Assembly (NCBI RefSeq): GCF_043641665.1
Contig: NC_092197.1
Location: 18,048,148 to 18,112,147, forward strand
Source of the DNA: Enoplosus armatus
Lineage: Eukaryota; Chordata; Actinopteri; Centrarchiformes; Enoplosidae
Direction of reading: 5' to 3'
Length of the DNA: 64,000 nucleotides
Numbering within the stretch: position 1 is the stretch's first letter; each line of letters starts with the position of its first letter. Under the pieces are notes generated by a model that saw only the letters and a program-made list of their open reading frames with translations, made no database searches and was not told where the DNA came from. This document shows positions 45,136 through 57,000 of this stretch, piece after piece. The translations under genes were made by a program, and so were the position numbers.

Positions 45136-45619
45136 CCCCGACTTTTATTTGTAAAAGTACCGAAATGTAAGCATAAAAAGTTTGTGTTTGCAAGAAGCTG
45201 AAATTTTATTGAAAGAGGAGGAATTTTGGCAGAAAATGAATTCAATACGTAAACGCAATCTGAGGACCATTATGTTTCCTTTAAAACATATTTGCTGTTG
45301 CAGATTAGTGGTGTGTAAATATCATTTGTAGGAGACAGGGTCGCAATCTGGGTCTGCGCCTTTGGATTAAACACAAAAGATATATCATTTACATCACTGA
45401 GGGGGAAAAAAAGCACATAGGTGGTTTTAGAAATATGAATCATTAGTTTAACCCAAGAGAACAGCATACTCTCATTCTTATCTTTTTATACTGCATGATA
45501 TACTACCATGTATTTGTTACCTCTTACAAATGAATCATCACTATCAGCCTGATATCACCAATCTCATGTATTTATCTGCTATCGCCAACTCGTTAATTAC
45601 AAACCATCCGATCCCATTA
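45136..45619. other. Unique AT-rich non-coding DNA
   Basis: Nothing recognisable apart from small A- and T-runs. Confidence 0.5.
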
Positions 45620-45636
45620 CCCCCCCCCCCCCCCCC
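45620..45636. repeat. C17 homopolymer
   Basis: Seventeen consecutive C, followed by ATCCCCATCCCC. Confidence 0.95.
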
Positions 45637-45954
45637 ATCCCCATCCCCAAATCAGTTTGAGGCGAAAACAATTCCTAAAGAAAATAACAATAAGATGATA
45701 GCTGATGCATACGCTTTAAGTCGAACAAACATTGTTTGTCACGATATTTAATGATTTTGCCACTTGCATTTGCAAAAATCATTAGCATTATTTGCCCGCT
45801 GTGCGGCGGTGTTAGCAGGCGCCGGCTAATATCAGCAGTGAGTATGCAAAACCATGCTCTCTATCAGTCTTTGAACAGTGTGTTGTCTCTCCTCACGCCA
45901 CCAGCTGAGACGCGCATCCGCTGTCTATCAATTCCCAGTCTGATGAAGTCTCAC

Positions 45955-45960
<6 letters not shown>

Positions 45961-45988
<28 letters not shown>
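45961..45988. repeat. (TG)14 microsatellite
   Basis: Fourteen TG units. Confidence 0.97.
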
Positions 45989-45990
<2 letters not shown>

Positions 45991-46123
45991 CCTTTGTTTA
46001 TCATTAGGCCTTGGTAGACAACTCAATATGTTGGCTCCGGTTGACATCTTTGTTGACGGGCCCTGAGGTGATCATGTGATGTTGTTTCAGTGTTTGTGTG
46101 TATTTGTAGTTAGGCATCATCTA

Positions 46124-46147
46124 CCCCCACCCCCACCCTCCCCCCCG
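46124..46147 (-). other. Tight G-quadruplex motif on the minus strand
   Basis: On the minus strand the order is G7, A, G3, T, G5, T, G5: four runs separated by single-base loops, the most stable class of parallel quadruplex sequence. Confidence 0.75.
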
Positions 46148-46380
46148 CCAATCTCCTTTTCAGTTATTTTGTCCATTTCATAAGCATAGACACACAAGTT
46201 TAAACTGGAACGTGTGGGTTCTGTATCCCGAAGTAACAAAACCTCCAATTCACATTTGTAATAAAGTAGATAACAAAAAAAATCCAGCCTTACAGAATAA
46301 CCTTTCTCAACAATACGTTGTATGATTAACTCCATTGGTCTAGACAGGGACGGTACACATTTTACAAATCATATAATATT

Positions 46381-46404
46381 GTTGTTGTTGTTGTTGTTGT
46401 TGTT
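46381..46404. repeat. (GTT)8 microsatellite
   Basis: Eight GTT units. Confidence 0.97.
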
Positions 46405-47622
46405 ACCAAACAGTTTCCCATATGCCCCACACATTTGATCTTAAATCCATTTTTTAAATTTGGATTCAGGATCAGCTGCCATCACATTTTTCCAGTTATG
46501 AATACATAAAAATTCAAAGTGTCATTTATTAGGGAATGTATGGCATGTCCTACCTCCTACCGTCAGTTATGTGCTTCTCAAAGGCTCGTATTAGCCTCAA
46601 GTATGAACGTATTGCACATCATTTTCAGAATAACCAGGACGAATTGAAAAAAAACAAGCAGCTAATGTCCGTTTTATAAAAAATACAATACATGCGAATC
46701 TTTATTTTAGCAAAGAGTGCATGATTTATTTCACTGTCCTGCACAGTGGCTCCTTCGTTCTGCATCCTAACAGGAGGCTGAACTAAAGTTAAATGCGCCC
46801 TGCATAGTTAGAACACAAAGCGATGCACGTTCAGCATCACACGTCGCCTATTGCTCTTCTGATCAGCCAAATGAAACTTAATGACTGTGGCTGTTTGGAA
46901 TGTTACTAATGTGATCAGTTCAGGTTACCCAGATTTTTCAAACAATATCCAATTTGGCAAATGGATTCGCGCAAACCCCAAGTGTCCCGTATCTGCTGAT
47001 GCTTTGTGGGAAACGCCCACATAGCTACTACTGCCACTACTGTAGCGCGAATCCATTTAAAATGTCATTTATCCAAACTTTTGCAGCGTGTCTGCTCTGT
47101 CAGAAATCTTCTCTATCTGGATTTCTCAACAGCTGCACAGGTAAGGAGCAGACCAGGCTGCGACTTTTATATATAGTTCAGGAAGTTAACCTGTTTGCAG
47201 AGTGATCACTCCGACCTGCTGCTCTTACAAGAGGGAGCCTTTCTAACATTCTGCACAGTGTGCGTATGGCCACTGTCCACGGTGCTCATCCTGCGTCTGA
47301 CTGCTGCTCGGTCACGCCGATCAGCAGCATTCCTGCTATAACATCAATGTTATTTTAGGAAGCGTTGCAGCAGATTCCTTGAGCATTGCGCCGTTTTACT
47401 TCTTGGGCCAGTTGTCGACTTGCGGTGATTTGAGACACGAGAAAGAGACACTAATGTTATGACAAAGGGGTCAAAATCACATTGATATTGGGATATTAAC
47501 AGAACGGCGCCCTATCTGCCACAGAGCTGGAGTGGAGCCTGTTCACAGTTCGAAGTTCGAAGTTAGAGAGTAGCTATTTTCACTGTTGCTTTCCTTCTCA
47601 GTGTCTCTTTGTAACTAGGTCT
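46405..47622. other. Unique non-coding DNA
   Basis: A CAG-GTAAGG donor stands at 47140 behind a 60-codon stretch opened by a TTG-led frame at 46954, with several Cys (YYCHYC, CLLC). No convincing acceptor precedes it, so no exon is called. Confidence 0.45.
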
Positions 47623-47658
47623 CAGATCCACTGTTATCTCAGCAGATCAGTGGATCTG
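47623..47658. repeat. 11-bp perfect inverted repeat
   Basis: CAGATCCACTG (47623-47633) and CAGTGGATCTG (47648-47658) are exact reverse complements with a 14-base loop. Confidence 0.85.
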
Positions 47659-48089
47659 CTATGTGGTCAGCTCTGCAGAACTACCCAGCGGCACAGTTTT
47701 CAGTTCGGTACAGAGGTCCAGTTATACTGAACAGCTTTTCTGTTTCATTCCTCATTTCTGAATTAATAAAAAAAAACCCCTGAAACAGCTTCTCTTGTCA
47801 GAGTACAGCACTATGTAAATTAGGTATGATACATTTTATGAAAACTGTTAATTTTTTAATTTCAGTATTAAGTGGGTTCCTCTTACAAGCCCTCAGGGGG
47901 GGTTTTTTCCCTCCCACCTGATCATTTTTCTTATGTTATCGTATATTTATTCTCTTTGTTTTATTGTATTATATGCACAAAAAAACAGAACTAACAAGTA
48001 AGGCTGGGAAGGGTCTTGCTTTTTTAAAAAATAAAATTAGATATAAGATTCAGCCCCCCTCCCCACTCCAATAATTTTCATACAGTCCC

Positions 48090-48850
48090 GAGATAATAGA
48101 ATTATCAGTGAGCAGCAGCCCACAGTTTAGACGGAGAAGTTTGGCAAGAGGCAAACTTAATTGCCACCGACACCTACCAGCCTTTATATAAATAATTAGA
48201 GCTTCTTTCCTCAGGGTGGAGGCATTGACTCCCCAGGGCCAGGTGCAATAGATACAAACATCCCTTTTTAGTATGTGCAATAAAATCACTTCATTTGCGC
48301 TCCAGCAATTAATTTGCACCCTCCGAAGTTACAAGCAAGATAGTCCCCCTGTCTTACTGTTTTCTCTTCTTAACATATTTATTGGTCTTACCTGTTTTTA
48401 ATTTCTTTTTACTGCCATTGTGTCGTTATAACTGGATTTATTCTGTTTTGCTAATGGATGAGTCTGCTTTAATGTGCTGCGAGCCACATTTCCAAAGTGG
48501 GACAATAAGAGACTCAAATGAACTGAGCTTTTACAAGCTGATCATATGTTTTCCTCATTTCAAAGTAGCTACCAACTATAGGTGTAAAATAAGTGGTGGA
48601 GCAAAAAGTACAGTTCCTCCCTCCGCAATGTGGTGGAGCAGAAGTGTGAGACATCATAAATACTCTTGTCCTGTCTTGCTCCATAAAGACAGACTCACTT
48701 CGCTAAAGGAGTGTTATAATCAAGTTTGACTTTCATCAGTCTCTTTTCTCCTCTCTCCCAGCTGAACTTAATCTGCCATTTATTGGGAAACATTAATAAA
48801 TTCCAGGGAAAGGTTTATTTTACAAAACCCTGTGCCCTGCTGCTTGCTTG
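48090..48850. promoter_or_regulatory. Conserved-looking non-coding region
   Basis: Unique and free of simple repeats. AT-rich cores recur (GATAATAGAATTATC, TATATAAATAATTAGAGC, CAGCAATTAATTTGC, AACATTAATAAATTCC). The 115-codon plus frame at 48382 shows no domain. Enhancer-like by composition only. Confidence 0.25.
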
Positions 48851-49104
48851 TTTTCAGTAACTCAATCTTTGCATTTACATTCTTTGTGCTCTTTGGACGT
48901 GAAAAGCTCTGTTTGGCCTGATCTCCACCTTTGCAGATTCTACACCCATGAGCCTTGTGATGACATCATGTGGAAAAATCCCAACTAGTTTCCCAAATAA
49001 CCGTATCATCCGAAGAATACTCTTTTCCACGGCACGCAAGCAGGACCTCAGATCTCATACTGTACCTCGCCGAACCTGAAGACCCGTAGTTTTGAACAAA
49101 TTAC

Positions 49105-49275
49105 AATTTTGGCCTGTTGATAGCACTAGATGAAAAGTCAGGGAAACACCAATGTTATTACAATTATGCTGAGGGGGGCGTGTATGTCCGTACTAAATGT
49201 CATGGCAATCCATCCCACAGTTGTCAAGACATTCCACTCTGAATATAAAATGTCAACCTGCAGACAGCACTCGAT
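49105..49275 (+). repeat. Multi-part repeat, copy C
   Basis: Landmarks in order: AATTTTGGCCTGTTGATAGCACTAGATGAAAAGTCAGGG, GTACTAAATGTCATGGCAATCCATCC, CACAGTTGTCAAGACATTCCACTC and a further CAACCTGCAGACAGCAC. It is the least conserved of the copies. Confidence 0.7.
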
Positions 49276-50530
49276 CCAGTACTTGTTCAAGGTAGTCCTG
49301 ACCAAACCATGCCATCCAGCCAGCGTGGCTGATGTCTGGTTTCTCCAAGGGCGTGGGTGTTAACGGGTTAACAGAAGGAATCAATAGATTAGTAAAAAAC
49401 AAAGCAGTGCGTCATCTTCTTTAAAGCGCTCTGCTTAGGTGGGGGGTCGCGTCCCTCTCTTTGAAAGCTCTTTAGCTCTAAACAGAGCTGAGTGTTAGGG
49501 TTGGGTAAACTCTCAGGGAGAAAAGACCCTTTTGAAATGGGGACGAGTCACAGCTTCGGGTTCAATCACCCGAGTATAAAATATAGCCAGTGTCCTCTCA
49601 CGGAGCTAACGAGAGCCAGGTCGCGACCTCTGACCCGCTCATGTGAAATTAAGAGCTATTAACAGGCAGGTCATCGCTAATGAGGACCTCTGTCTGGACG
49701 TCCGAGGAGAGCTCAGCCTGTGGAATGTGGACTCCTCGTGTGCTCTGGGAGAAGTTAGCGCCACAAGCTCTCGCGACAAGGTGACGTTACACTACACAAT
49801 ACGTTGCATTTTAGGCATTTAGCCGACACTGACCAGCAGCGAGTGCATTAGCAGCATCATGTTGAGACCGTGATACCATATCTTTGCCGCATTAAAAGTT
49901 TTATTATAATTTCTTTTGCTGTGGGGCCAAAAGCAAACCAAACCTTTTGATCCAGAGCAGGAAATCTTGACAGCTGCTGGACATTCATGTTTCTCAGCAG
50001 GTGATTTCTAAAGCTTATGGTGACCTTTCCTGACCTTTCCTGTAGCGATATCATCAGGTCAAAATTAGTCTTTGACTAACATTTAGACCTGCGGCTGGGT
50101 GTTGATAATTCATGGTCTCCAGAGGTTGACAAATTATCTTGGTGACCCCAGGACTGTTCCTGTAGCACCATCTCTGCACCATAATCTCTGTGTATTATAG
50201 AGGTTTTCACAATCTGTGTCCATATCACATTTGGGTCAGGTGGGGTCCTGTTCTATCACCACAAGTCTTGGATCTGTGTGTTAATGTGTTTTATGCCTGA
50301 GTGGATCTATCAGCTCTGAAGTGCGGGAAAAATGACATGCTGACCACCACATTTTGGATCAGACAAGCTCTTCTTGCCTCCCTTTTGGATTGGGCCTTTT
50401 CAGCGGATCCAATGAAATGCAGCAGTAGCGGACTTTAAGGTTTTAAGTCTTTTTTTCTAATCAGGAGGGGAGCTTGATCAGAGTTGTGACAATAACTCAT
50501 TTGTAAAGTAGGTGATCATAAAACCGCATC
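49276..50530. other. Unique non-coding DNA
   Basis: The part at 49500-49800 has a balanced, conserved-looking composition (GAAATTAAGAGCTATTAACAGGC, CGCTAATGAGG) but no stronger evidence. Otherwise nothing is recognised. Confidence 0.4.
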
Positions 50531-50548
50531 ATATATATATATATATAT
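50531..50548. repeat. (AT)9 microsatellite
   Basis: Nine AT units followed by GCGCGC. Confidence 0.95.
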
Positions 50549-50695
50549 GCGCGCTGTTCCGGACCTCGCGTGGTTATGATTTGATTTTCTCCATCTGAAT
50601 GTGGCTACCGTCTGCGCTGATATGATCTAGCTGGATTCCAAGTGTCTCGTCGTGATCATTTGATTACGGTTCATTGTCCTGAGATCGGCGTTCAG

Positions 50696-50711
50696 GCACC
50701 AGGAGGCGCTG
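50696..50711 (+). promoter_or_regulatory. CTCF-like motif
   Basis: GCACCAGGAGGCGCTG differs from the strong vertebrate CTCF core (CCACCAGGGGGCGCTG) at only two positions. It is the best such match I noticed and lies outside recognised repeats. Confidence 0.5.
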
Positions 50712-52039
50712 CAGTTCGCATGGGGGTCTGTTCATTCCTATGAAGACGACGGTGGGCCTCTGTTGTTATTTGAGAGCTCACGGGTACAGAAGTGAGAACA
50801 ATACTGTGATTGCGTGATATGATGTAGAATAAAAATCCCATCCTAAACTGCCTGCTGGTATTGTGTCATAACACATGAGTGGAGGATTTTATCAAGTATT
50901 TAGCAGAGCTGTGAGGCATAAATGTGTTGCATGTGCATCGCCCCTGATTTTTCCCCGACACTGACACAGAAATACACTCCCTGTTAATGCAGCTGGAGCA
51001 GAAACAATACTATTTACATATACAAATCAGTATGTGCTTCTCGCAGTAACTGAGACCAGGAACACTGGTGACAGAAACCTAGAGGACAGCAACTGTCGCT
51101 TCTGAGAAAGAGCACCTGAATATGGAAATGTAGAAACTCAGCTCAGCTCAGTGTTGATGTGTAAACAACTGCAATGAGACGAGAAGATGACAACAATAGG
51201 AAGACCCCGCCTAAAGGCAAAACAAACAATGTCACACGATAGTGGATGCAGATGGTCAAGCAGGAGGCTCTTGTGTCAGAAGTTTGACCAGGACGGACGT
51301 AGTCGCAAAAAAAAAAGGAAAATAAAGATGTTCCTGATCAATGCTACTTCAAAAGTGAAAATAGATTTAAAATATTAACAAAACTGTGACAGTGTAGTAA
51401 AATCTGTAACTCCACTTTTGATAAAAGAAGAAACAGCATTAACACCTCACAGAAAAGCACTTTAATGCCAAAACTACCTTAATGACAATCACACTCACTG
51501 CTCCAATGATGGGAAATCTGTGCCCAAACCACAGGCCCGAAAATAAAACAAAGATTGTGTATGAAAGATATATACTGATGCATACAAAGGGTCATATTTA
51601 GCATGGATTTTTCAACCCAATAGGGATTCATTTCAGTCACAAACGTCCCTTTGCGGGCTTCCTTAAGAGTAACTGATACGCAGAGCGACAGTAACAAACG
51701 GTCATGGTTTCTGGTGTTGAACATGCTGTGCGAACCAAAACGCCTGGTTGTATGTCATGATCAAGGTACAGTATCCGACACGGCTGGCCCCAGACTTTCT
51801 GGGGCACCAGCGTCCCGGCTTAAGTCTTAAGTCATCCGTCTTAAGAGGAACTGTAAGTTATTGAAACACCAGTAATTTAACTGGACAACCACTGTATTGT
51901 TTCTCCAAAAAAAGCAATTGGTCAACTGTTTTTGTAATAACCAAATGTAGCCTGGACACAACAATACACACATGCTTTATGTCTAGTCTACAGCCATGCT
52001 GGCAACTGTGTGATGCTGTACTAAGGCTTTGACGTTTTA
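50712..52039. other. Unique non-coding DNA
   Basis: No gene or repeat family is recognised. Several short frames overlap on both strands. Confidence 0.5.
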
Positions 52040-52395
52040 ATGCTAAGCTCAGCTAATATGCCCACAATGACTATGCTAACGTGTTGATGATTATCAGGTT
52101 TAGTGTTCGCCTTAGCGTTAGCACACTCAAATTTAAAAGAGGTAGCGCTAAGCATAAAGCTGAGGATGGTTATGACCTGATATTTGGTCATAAATCAAAG
52201 CATTGTAAAGTAAGTAAGTAAAATTTTAACCTGATGGTGGCACCAGATGAAAAGTCAGGGGTCACCAAAGGTATCGCAGTTCATCCTGTGGGGAACATGA
52301 ACATAATGCACCCAATGTCATGACAATCCATCCAATCGTTGTTGAGATATTTCAGTATGGACCAAGTAGACCGTCCGACATCGCCATCACTAGAG
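52040..52395 (+). repeat. Multi-part repeat, copy D (most complete)
   Basis: Contains both halves of the family without interruption: AATGCTAAGCTCAGCTAATATGCCCACAATGACTATGCTAACGTG, a TAGCGTTAGCACACTC phrase, ATATTTGGTCATAAATCAAAGC, AATTTTAACCTGATGGTGGCACCAGATGAAAAGTCAGGGGTCACC, and AATGTCATGACAATCCATCCAATCG...TGAGATATTTCAG. Only one downstream unit is present. It is the reference for judging the split copy at 27666-28940. Confidence 0.8.
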
Positions 52396-53414
52396 TCGAA
52401 CTTGACTAAAAACTTTCAGCAAATCAAAACATGGCACCAAATATTCCAGTGTGGTTCTGTACGTGGGTGACATAACTAAGAATTCAATCTACTGGCGGCA
52501 TTTCAAAATAAATACAGTCAATTGATCCATGGAACAAAATGAATATCTTAATCCCTCCATAATCCTTGAGGGAAACCACATGACGGGTGAAACATGATGA
52601 CCAACGTCTTTATTATTCTGTTGTGTAAAAGGTAAGGAGTGTTTACTGATGACAGCAGGGACACAAAGACACAACCTGAAAGCAAGCCTGCCCCCCCTTC
52701 AGCCGTGAGCTGAGCGAACGTTTACATTCTCCACTTCAGTTTTAGTTTTGCCATTTCTGCTTCTGTCACTTTTTCTTTTCTTTTTTTGATGTTACTGTAC
52801 TCCCAGGGACATTTGCTGCTTTGGAAATTGTTGGCATCCCTCCCGCCCAACAACTTGGAGCCCAGGCCCACCCAATCGCAGGGCTTCAAACACACATGCA
52901 GCAGGATCAAATCTGAATTAATGAATATATTTTATTAATGCTCTTTCGAATATGCGACTACTGAAAATGAAATATTTAATATGTTTGGGTCTTGTGTTAC
53001 CACGTAATGATAATTCTGTTTCCACCAGACAGGATGCAGGGTGCGAATACCGGTCTCTGGTGTCAAAGTCTTGTGCTTTATACGCTCACTATGCACCCTG
53101 AGCATCTCTCTACGAACTATGTGTGGTACTTAGATGTGGACTGTGGAAAAAAAAACCCCGAAATGTTTCCTCTAGAACACATCTGGCAAAACCATTTAGA
53201 ACGTAAACCAACCCCAGACCAACCCGTTGTTAGACCTTCCAGATACAGGTGTGTCACACAGGAGACCTCCATTCAACTTGTAATGCAGCTTTCAAAAGCA
53301 ACTTGGCTGAACCAGTGATCATTAAGTTGTGTTTAGCTGTTTGATACTTTGACATTAAAGCTGATTTTTTGTTTTTTTTTCTCTCTCTCTCTTCATCACT
53401 GTCAAAAAAAACAG
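52396..53414. other. Unique non-coding DNA with possible repeat end
   Basis: The phrase at 53245-53315 (CAGGTGTGTCACACAGGAGACC, CAACTTGTAATG) resembles text at the ends of some fish transposons but could not be assigned. No gene. Confidence 0.4.
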
Positions 53415-53542
53415 ATGATGCTGTTAATTTTCAGCGTGTAGTTGTTGGTCTTAAAGAAAGACGCTTCAAAGGTCAGATCATCAGGGATCTCCCACAATTC
53501 CAAAACCTGCGTTTGTGCGTTCAAATGCGCGTTCGATGTTGA
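53415..53542 (+). other. Short open stretch after an acceptor-like tract
   Basis: A long pyrimidine tract (53366-53402) and ACAG (53411-53414) precede a 42-codon open frame with a plausible protein composition (AVNFQRVVVGLKERRFKGQ, then IIRDLPQFQNLR), ending in TGA at 53540-53542. The minus strand is open over the same bases and equally plausible. An A-run between the tract and the AG weakens the acceptor. Not recognised. Confidence 0.15.
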
Positions 53543-53866
53543 ACCTTGCAGGCTCCCGGCACATGAAGCCGCCCGTCTCCTTGCGCACTCTGACTCTGTG
53601 TCATCAGCGTATCCGCTGCTGTGGCGTCTGACAGTTGCCACGTAATGGATGGCCGGGCGGCAGAGTAAACAGTCCGGGGCGTGAGCTGTGTGCAGGGGAG
53701 GTCAGACATGCTGATTTATGGCCTCTTGTGATAGATCGCCTCCTCTTTCGGGGAGGAGGTCACCATCAGATCCTCCTGACCGAGGAACATCTGTGGATTC
53801 AGCTGTGGCCTCCGTGACCTGCAGGCAGGGCTGCCGACGGAGCGGCCCGGAGCTCTCGGTGCCAAT

Positions 53867-54300
53867 CCAATTCTCCTCCTACTTCCCGTCACTCGTCTCC
53901 TCCTCGTCCTTCTTTTCCTCCCTCCTTCACCTCCTCCTACTTGAGTACTTTCCTTTCACCGTTCGTCTCTTGCTCTTCATTCTCTTGCTCCTCGTCCTCC
54001 TCTCACTCTTACATATCTTGGTCCTCTTGTTTCTGTTTCTCCTCCACTTTTCTATCTCGAATTTCAAGGAGCCTCTTTTTTTCTCCTGCATCTTCTCCTC
54101 TTACACCGTTTAATCTTCGCCTCCTCCTTCTCCTCCTTTTTCTATATCCATTTTCCTCCCACTCCCTCCCCCTCATCCTCTTCTTACTCTCTCCCCGCCT
54201 CTTGCTACTCCTTCTCCTTTCATTCCTCATCCTCTCTCACCAGCCACAGCTGCCCTCCTTTATCTCTCGCTTCTCTTCTTCCTCCTACTTAATTAGACAA
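53867..54300. repeat. Long TCC/TTC pyrimidine tract
   Basis: About 430 bases of mostly C and T in imperfect TCC, CTT and TCTCC words on the plus strand. It generates three large but meaningless frames (Ser/Leu/Phe-rich on plus, Arg/Glu-rich on minus). The strand asymmetry could support triplex DNA. Confidence 0.85.
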
Positions 54301-56532
54301 CATGCATTTATGCTCACTCCGTCATCATTGAAGTGTCTGTCGTAAACACCTACAGCAAAGTTAGTAGCTGCTAGTTTGGAACATTTGCCATCTATCTAAA
54401 TTACTATCAGGGGCTATTCAGCGGGGGTGTTCACTAAGACCGCAGATGCAAATGAGCCCACGTGCAGTTCTTCTGATTTGCATAAAGTGCCCCTCAGTAA
54501 GCCCTGGTGCCGGGCTGTTTCGACGCATGTTGCACATGTCTGGAAAGTAATGGGAGTTGAACACTTTTTCGGGACTGGAAGTGCGCGTTCATCCTGTAAG
54601 AAGTTGTCAGATCAACAAAAAGATTGAAGTGTATGGTAACCCCCCGCCCCCCCCCCTCCTTTGCTTCAATCTTTAGTACTGCCTGCAGGCCTTTCTTTCA
54701 GGATGTATGAAACTCTAACAAACAAGTTAGGGCAGACTGTATGCAGCCTGAGAGGCGAAAAACCAGCTGGACAGTCGGAGGACACTGTTTAGATGGATTT
54801 GCTTGAGAAGAAAGAAAGTGGGGGAAACAAATCTAAAATCTAAAGTCGACCGACCTCTCACGAAGTCCAACCTACAGTTGGAGTATGACACCCGATTCGT
54901 TTTGAGATTCGTCCGTCCACTTGGGCATAAAACTGCGGTGTTGTGATGAGCAATTTATAAACCTCACGCCGTGTTCAGTCCCCCGCCAGTCAGCCGCTAA
55001 CAGATTGAAACTCGACATTCTGCGATCAATTGTCCCTCATCAGCATGGAGCAGGTGATCTCGGCCTCGCCGTCTCACTCGCCACTTTTCTCATTATCTCG
55101 CATTCCCGCGAACGCACATACGGACACAGTGACGGGAAGCATTCGCTCAGGAGGCGCATGTCTGGGCTCACCGTGGAGGTTTATCCGCCGTGTCGGAGTG
55201 TGTTGGTATGCGCATGTGATGTTGTGTGATATGGAGAGACGGGCAGAGATCCCCCCGCTGCGGTGTGTTTGTTTGTGTGTCACCAGAGCCTGTCATTCGA
55301 TTACAGGTCACACTAATCTAATCGTCCGGCTGTGAGCTCAGTGTGCAGGCGTTTCTGAAAGGGACTGTAGTGTGCTGGAGAACACAGACCTCAGTCTCTC
55401 CCCACGTTACCTTTTGCTCCATGACAAACTGTGCCAGGGCTGACTCTGACAGCCCGCGGCTGCTTCCCAGACTGATTACTGTGGGAGTGAGTGGCCTTCG
55501 CTTCAATTTAGATACCTCACCAGCTCTGGTTAGATATGTAGGCGTAAACAAGGGGGTCACGCCTGGCACAGTGCAGGTCTATCTGAGTCCCGGGGGATGT
55601 CCAGGTGTGACGGAGGACAGAGGCGTCTCGGAGATAAAGCTGTTATCGGTGTGACTTACAGGACTGGACAGGACAAGTGACTCAGCTCTCCTCCCTGAAA
55701 TCATATTGACAGGAAATGTGGCTCCCTCAGATGAACTCTGAGGCGCTTTCGCCCGGGTTTATCATTCTCGGGCCCCGCTTGTGAGGGTTGGCAGCTGATA
55801 CAGATTTTCTCAGGCTCAATCAGCTGAGCGGCTTGAGGCAAAAGAGATCGATACTTTTCATTTTTAACACAGAGGCAGTATCGACCGCCTGAAAGGGCCT
55901 CTTCAGTGGGCACGGAGAGGCTTTCTGTGCCACGATAAGAGGCGTATTATTTTAATCATCATCATCTTTCATCTGCTCCCCTCTTATCTGTCGCCCTTAC
56001 ACAGGAAGATGGTGGAGGAGAAGGCGGCGATGTGAGAAGAGAGGCGAAAAACAGATTGGTCGACTCTTCTCTGAACCAGCGACTTCTTATTTTGCACTCT
56101 TTGTTGAGTTAAAGCCGCAGCTAATAGGATGACATGCTAGTGCCGGGTTGTGAACGCATGCTGGCGTTCATCCATGAACACAAACACAAACACATAAGCA
56201 GCACACAGGACACGAATTAAAACACTTACAGCACCGTATGCACCAACCCACTGCTACTACCACTATTACTGCTCATACCATTACCATAGTAAGAATAGTG
56301 GTTTTACCATAACCACTGCTTGTGGCAGTGGCAGTTTCACCACTGCCATGGCACAGGGAGTAATGGAGTGATAACTTCTTGTCAAAAAAACATGCCAACG
56401 TTTCGGCCTGGTGGCCTTCACCAGAGCACCAAAGAAAGGCTGCAAGTGATCTACGGCGAGTATGATCTGGTATCCTGGTGACCCCGCCCGGTGACCTCCG
56501 GTGCGTTGCTTGATGTTGGGTTCGGTTATTTC
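54301..56532. other. Unique non-coding DNA
   Basis: No gene. A C-run (C6, G, C10) is at 54641-54657. The stretch 54960-55340 is CpG-richer with overlapping frames on both strands. The stretch 55700-56100 has conserved-looking composition. Confidence 0.45.
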
Positions 56533-57000
56533 AGGTTAAAGGTCCCATATGATGCTCATTTCAGCTCTATAATTATATTCTGGGACTCCACTAGAGCAGC
56601 TTTGCATGATTCACAGTTGAAAAAAGTCCTTATTTATCTTCTCCTGGCCCTTCATGCAGCCCCTCAGTTCACCGTCTGTCTGAAACAAGCCGTTTGAGAC
56701 AAACTGAACAACCTCCAAACACTAGAAGAGTCGTCCTGCGCAGAGCGCTCCAATAACTTAGACAGACTGAGCGGGTGGATGAGCGTCCCTGTACTTGGTG
56801 GATGGTGCTGTGCCTGGATCAGATGACCTGCTGGGGGCGTTGCTGTATAGTTGTGACATCACAACCTTACAGAAGTCCTGACGGCTCGTTTAAAGGCACA
56901 GTGTCTGAATACGGGCTGTGTTTCATTTCTCTGTGGACTGAGCGTTTCGATCCTTTCACAGTATTTATACAGCACCCAGACCTGCTTTCACTCCCCCTTC
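56533..57000 (+). repeat. Long fish dispersed repeat (AAAGGTCCCATAT type)
   Basis: TTAAAGGTCCCATATGATGCTCATTTCAG opens the copy. ATATTCTGGGACTCCACTAGAGCAGC, CACCGTCTGTCTGAAACAAGCCGTTT, GTTGTGACATCACAAC, AATACGGGCTGTGTTTCATTTCTCTGTGGACTGAGCG and CACAGTATTTATACAGCAC follow in the family's order. I know this family from very many percomorph sequences. The copy appears to lose its far end in CTTTCACTCCCCC. It has no coding capacity and its superfamily is not certain. Confidence 0.8.

Noticed and set aside
46954..47139. Cys-containing exon before the GTAAGG donor at 47140
   Set aside because: The frame opens without an ATG and without a credible acceptor.
53718..54345. Two plus-strand frames of about 130 codons and one minus frame
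   Set aside because: They translate the pyrimidine tract (Ser/Leu/Phe or Arg/Glu runs). Low complexity, not genes.
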